From Bin87 sp965220105 (GTDB lineage: Bacteria > Chloroflexota > Dehalococcoidia > Lucifugimonadales > UBA3495), in contig OZ244811.1 of assembly GCA_965220105.1 (NCBI GenBank), forward strand, positions 372,001 through 436,000: a DNA stretch of 64,000 nt, written 5' to 3'. Shown one piece after another: positions 60,857-64,000 of this stretch. Under the pieces are notes generated by a model. The model saw nothing but the letters and a program-made list of their open reading frames with translations, made no database searches and was not told the origin of the DNA. Within the stretch, counting starts at the first letter, position 1. The number at the start of each line of letters is the position of its first letter. A program made the translations under genes and the position numbers.

Positions 60857-61781
60857 CTGGGCTGTTTAGCGACAACGGCGCCACCGGGTTGGCCGCGTGG
60901 GGCGGTAGTGCCAGCTCACCGCTGCGCCCGCGCCAATGCGCCGACATTGGCCAGTATCGCCAGTTGGGCCCGGTTTCCGTCGCCGTTCCATTGGCCGCCG
61001 GTCCCTCTGCCGCCACATCTTCCGCCGGCCCAGCCCGCGCGGCATCCTGATCGTCAGCCGGGTTATCGGCGTCGGGTCGCCACGGCCAGGGCAGGTGCCT
61101 GAACCACGGGTTTGTCCCGATGAGGCCGTTGGCGTCGGCCACCACGGCCATCACCTGGTGGGGTCGATGCAGCCGGTATTCGGGGTTTTGCGCCAGGATG
61201 GCGTCGGCGTCGATGGTCGCCCACATGGCGGCGGCGGATATCGTGCCGGCGGCGCGCGCGCAGCGGATGTCCTGGGGTGCGTCACCCACGTACATGGCAT
61301 CGCCGGGGTCTGCGTCCAACCCTTCCAATACTTGCCAAAGACCCAAAGGGTCGGGTTTGAACGGCCGGCTGTCCGTTTTGAACGATGCGAAGTCGACAAA
61401 ATCCGCCAGGCCGGATTTTTCCAGTTCCGACTCGCCGAACCGGGTGATTTTGTCCGACAGGATGCCAATCCGCAGGCCCTGACGACGCAGCGAACGCAGC
61501 AGTGTGGCCACCCCTGGGTACAGATAGTTGCCGTGGTCTACGATATGGTCGTAGTTTGCCAGGTAAGCATCGAGGATGCTACCCAGCTCAGATTCGGCGT
61601 CCGGTGCGCTGCCAAAAAACCACAACAGGTGTCGGTGGAACGGACGGTGGAACTCGGCGGCGATGGCCCCGGGGCCGGGCGGCGCCATGCCCAGCGCTGC
61701 TGCCGTCTGCTCCATCAACCACAGGTGGATGTCCCAGCTGTTCCACAGCGCCAGGTCCCAGTCGAAGATAACGGCACGCAC
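60834..61781 (-). CDS. HAD-superfamily phosphatase-like protein with long tail
   Basis: 315 aa, GTG start. HAD motifs: I is IFDWDLALWNSW (both aspartates kept), II IGILSDKITR, III FKPDPLGLW and IV AMYVGDAPQDIRCA; the layout is that of Gph/PGMB-type phosphatases. The last 95 residues or so are an alanine/proline-rich, low-complexity extension (DNPADDQDAARAGPAEDVAA) not part of the fold; its last codons overlap the lipA end. The substrate is unknown. Confidence 0.85.
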   Translation of the reverse strand: MRAVIFDWDLALWNSWDIHLWLMEQTAAALGMAPPGPGAIAAEFHRPFHRHLLWFFGSAPDAESELGSILDAYLANYDHIVDHGNYLYPGVATLLRSLRRQGLRIGILSDKITRFGESELEKSGLADFVDFASFKTDSRPFKPDPLGLWQVLEGLDADPGDAMYVGDAPQDIRCARAAGTISAAAMWATIDADAILAQNPEYRLHRPHQVMAVVADANGLIGTNPWFRHLPWPWRPDADNPADDQDAARAGPAEDVAAEGPAANGTATETGPNWRYWPMSAHWRGRSGELALPPHAANPVAPLSLNSPARPPDRA

Positions 61782-61817
61782 GGGCTGACCGACCGATTCG
61801 CTAAGGGTTGGCCGCGA

Positions 61818-62621
61818 CTAGCAATGACCGGGATGGTTGACGGCGCCGCCCTGGTAGTCGATGGCGCTGGGCATCACCGTCGTACCGGGATGCGCCGCCC
61901 GACCAAGGTTGACCGTTACCGCGCCGCTGGCGTAGTGCAGCACGCCGCTGATTTCCAGCGTGGGGGAGTCGGACAGGTAGGTTATCTCGCCGTCTGCGCC
62001 AATCCGGAAGGGTCGGTCGTGGCCGGGGTAAATGGTGTCGGCGGCGGCTACTATTTTCCGGATGCTCTCCCGGGCGTCGGCTTCGCTCCAGAAAATGATG
62101 GCCGGCGTCCCCCTGCCGATGGCGCCAGCGTCGGACATGGCGTCGCCGCCCACACACACCGTGCCCCCCGAGGTTTCCACGACGACACTGATGTGGCCGC
62201 GGGTGTGCCCGGGGGTTTCGATCAAACGGACGCCGGGTTCCAGCTCCGTCTCGCCTCTGACCTTGCGAACGTTCTGCCCCAGCAGCGTGTTGGCGAAATA
62301 ACGCGCGGTCGCCAGGTCGCCGGCCCGCGGGTTGCGGGTATACTCCAGCTCGTCGGCGTGAATGACGATTTCGGCATTGGGAAACAGGTCCGTATTCTGA
62401 GAATGGTCCCAGTGGGAATGGGTCAATATCACTCGCCCAATGTCGTTGACAGCGATGCCCTGGGCCGCCAGCGCATCCACCAGCAGATTGCGACGCCCGA
62501 AGTGCGCCACATCAACTATGGACAACATCTCGCCGCGGATCAACGTCACCGTACATAAACCCAACCGCGTCTGGTCAGTGTTGATACTGTAACCACCCAT
62601 GACGATTTCCAGTTCCGGCAT
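61818..62621 (-). CDS. Metallo-beta-lactamase-fold hydrolase
   Basis: 267 aa. The metal motif HSHWDHSQN (HxHxDH) follows VILTH; further ligands lie in ETPGHTRGHISVVVE, GGDAM and YPGHDRPF. The fold suggests a lactonase or glyoxalase-II-type hydrolase; the N-terminal IVMGGYSINTDQTRLGL resembles quorum-quenching-type enzymes, though this is weak. Preceded by a TGCTATAAT promoter. Single gene. Confidence 0.88.
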   Translation of the reverse strand: MPELEIVMGGYSINTDQTRLGLCTVTLIRGEMLSIVDVAHFGRRNLLVDALAAQGIAVNDIGRVILTHSHWDHSQNTDLFPNAEIVIHADELEYTRNPRAGDLATARYFANTLLGQNVRKVRGETELEPGVRLIETPGHTRGHISVVVETSGGTVCVGGDAMSDAGAIGRGTPAIIFWSEADARESIRKIVAAADTIYPGHDRPFRIGADGEITYLSDSPTLEISGVLHYASGAVTVNLGRAAHPGTTVMPSAIDYQGGAVNHPGHC

Positions 62622-62665
62622 GACATCCCTCCTGCTAACATCGCTGGACCCTGCGGGCCGTCCGA

Positions 62666-62674
62666 ATTATAGCA
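62666..62674 (-). promoter_or_regulatory. Extended -10 promoter of the metallo-hydrolase gene
   Basis: TGCTATAAT on the minus strand, 44 bases before the start. Confidence 0.5.
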
Positions 62675-62711
62675 CTGCCCCCGGCGCAGGCCGGAGTCCA
62701 TTCCGCTTGTA

Positions 62712-64000
62712 ATGCACCAAAACCCCACGATGTGCCGTGTGTTCGACCTGATCCTCCACAACGCCAGCGTGTGTACCACGTCCCAACTGCGCCGCCGATC
62801 ACCCGACGCTGTCGCCATCAAGGCTGGTCGCGTCGCGGCGGTCGACCACTACCGAGACCTATTGAATGCAGTCACTCCAATAACCACCGTCATCGACTGC
62901 GGCGGACGCACCATCATCCCCGGCATCGTCGATGCTCATTGTCACCTGTTCGCCATGGCGTCCCTAGCCGGAGCCGTCGATTGCCGCCCGTCCGTAACGG
63001 CCACGCTCGCCGCCCTGACCGCCGCGCTGCGGGCCGCCGACTCGATCCAGCCCGAAGGTTGGTTGCGCGGCTACGGCTACGACGATTCGACGCAGGGTTT
63101 GGGTCGTCATCTGAACCGCCGAGACCTCGACGCTATTTCGGTGCAGCGGCCCATCCGTGTCGACCACCGCTCCGGCCACGCCTGCGTCCTGAATTCCACC
63201 GCCCTCGATATCGTCGGCATTGACCGCAATTCCACCGACCCGTCGGGCGGGACCATCGTCCGCGCCGACGACGGCCAACCCACCGGTCTGCTCCTGGAAA
63301 TGTCCGGCTGGATATCGCGCAGACTGGCCAGCAACCCGGGCAGCGATGCCCGGTCCCACCCGTTGGGTACGCTTCAGAATGTGGCGACCGGGCTGTTGGG
63401 CTACGGCATCACCGCCGTTACCGACGCCGGTCCCGATAACGGGTCGAACCGGTGGGCCGACCTGCAACGCGCTGTCGCCGCCGGCACCTTCCCCCTCCGC
63501 ACAACGATGATGGTCGGGTGGCCCAACCTGCACGACTTCCGTCGGGATGGAATCCCTTACGGGCATTCCGACCGCGACGGCCGGCTCGCCATCGGCCACG
63601 CCAAGATAATGCTCACCGCTTCGTCCGGCGCGCTGCATCCCGAACCGGCCACCCTCGCCGAAATGGTCTCGGCAGCCCACGCCCAAGGCTACCCGGTGGC
63701 AATCCACGCGATCGAGCGCGACGCCGTCGTCGCCGCCGCTCTGGCCCTGATGGACGCCCGTCCGGCGCCCGACGGCACGGCGGACCGCATCGAGCACTGC
63801 GCCGAGTGTCCGCCCGACGTGGCCGATCTCATCGCCCAATCCGGCGCCGGCGCGGTCCTGAACACCGCCTTCCTTCACTATGAAGGCGAACGCTACCGGC
63901 AGACGGTGGACCGGGAATTGTTGCCCCACCTCTACCCGGCCGGGGCCTTGGCCGACCGTGGCATTCCGGTAACGCTCGCCTCGGACGCGCCGGTGGTGGA
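62712..64000 (+). CDS. Amidohydrolase family 3 (YtcJ-like), cut by window end
   Basis: At least 429 aa visible, no stop before the edge. It begins MHQNPTMCRVFDLILHNASV. The metal-binding HxH is in IPGIVDAHCHLF. Further YtcJ-like features are the conserved HRSGHACVLNSTAL, GLLLEMSGW, GHAKIMLTASSG (the site of the bridging residue), AIHAIERDAV, RIEHCAE and TLASDAPVV. Family members hydrolyse amide or formamide bonds; the substrate is unknown. Its promoter region is shared with the divergent metallo-hydrolase gene. Confidence 0.88.
   Translation, partial: MHQNPTMCRVFDLILHNASVCTTSQLRRRSPDAVAIKAGRVAAVDHYRDLLNAVTPITTVIDCGGRTIIPGIVDAHCHLFAMASLAGAVDCRPSVTATLAALTAALRAADSIQPEGWLRGYGYDDSTQGLGRHLNRRDLDAISVQRPIRVDHRSGHACVLNSTALDIVGIDRNSTDPSGGTIVRADDGQPTGLLLEMSGWISRRLASNPGSDARSHPLGTLQNVATGLLGYGITAVTDAGPDNGSNRWADLQRAVAAGTFPLRTTMMVGWPNLHDFRRDGIPYGHSDRDGRLAIGHAKIMLTASSGALHPEPATLAEMVSAAHAQGYPVAIHAIERDAVVAAALALMDARPAPDGTADRIEHCAECPPDVADLIAQSGAGAVLNTAFLHYEGERYRQTVDRELLPHLYPAGALADRGIPVTLASDAPVV

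Overview
The window looks like chromosomal DNA from a GC-rich member of the Chloroflexota, probably the Dehalococcoidia/SAR202 side. This is inferred from gene content, not from a marker tree. Pointers are four luciferase-like flavin/F420 monooxygenases, a thiolase-fold/DUF35 fusion next to a thiolase, TldD/TldE, RraA and carboxymuconolactone-decarboxylase proteins, Glu/Val-rich linkers in a lipoprotein, and many TTG/GTG starts. No tRNA, rRNA or CRISPR array was recognised.

Layout. 0-10.6 kb: the pstC/pstA end of a phosphate transporter operon (PstC carries a fibronectin-type insert), then catabolic enzymes (flavin monooxygenase, haloacid dehalogenase, alpha/beta hydrolase, zinc alcohol dehydrogenase, nucleoside hydrolase, peroxiredoxin, gamma-glutamyltransferase). 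10.9-19.4 kb: a mobile-element graveyard. A MITE is split by an IS110 element; beside it lies an IS66 element whose end was hit by an ISAs1 element; farther on are an intact DDE transposase and a fragment of its sister copy. Three of the four transposases are broken. 20-24 kb: the conserved rpmH-rnpA-yidD-(propeller lipoprotein)-yidC-jag cluster. 24-29.5 kb: purF-purM-purH, an exonuclease and an SDR. 29.5-36.6 kb: an internally duplicated unknown protein, a SprT-like protein, a monooxygenase, a gamma-carbonic-anhydrase-like protein, an Na/Pi transporter, smpB and a C-terminal processing protease. 36.6-46.9 kb: the thiolase pair, tldE/tldD, two monooxygenases, a TlpA-like thioredoxin and an AI-2E-family permease. 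46.9-52.4 kb: a B12/radical-SAM-like protein without its cluster cysteines, DUF1800, an NHL propeller, a CMD protein and RraA. 52.5-56.4 kb: a proVWX betaine-type transporter. 56.9-60.9 kb: tyrA-aroA-gmk-lipA. The right end holds a HAD phosphatase, a metallo-beta-lactamase-fold protein and a cut-off amidohydrolase.

Six copies of a short palindromic element are spread over the window. They share the core GTCATTGCGAG...CTCGCAATGAC but have two kinds of outer end. Both kinds are flanked by roughly 10-bp direct repeats. One kind has termini matching those of the resident ISAs1 element, which suggests a driver.

The most unusual observations are the radical-SAM homologue with no CxxxCxxC motif, two further enzymes lacking the nucleophile (an alpha/beta hydrolase with Ala for Ser, and an HMG-CoA-synthase-like protein with Leu for Cys), the FN3-like domain in PstC, the 107-bp yidC/jag overlap, a run of 13-18 bp tandem duplications in genes, apparently leaderless purF and ctpA transcripts, and a candidate small RNA beside the insertion-sequence cluster.
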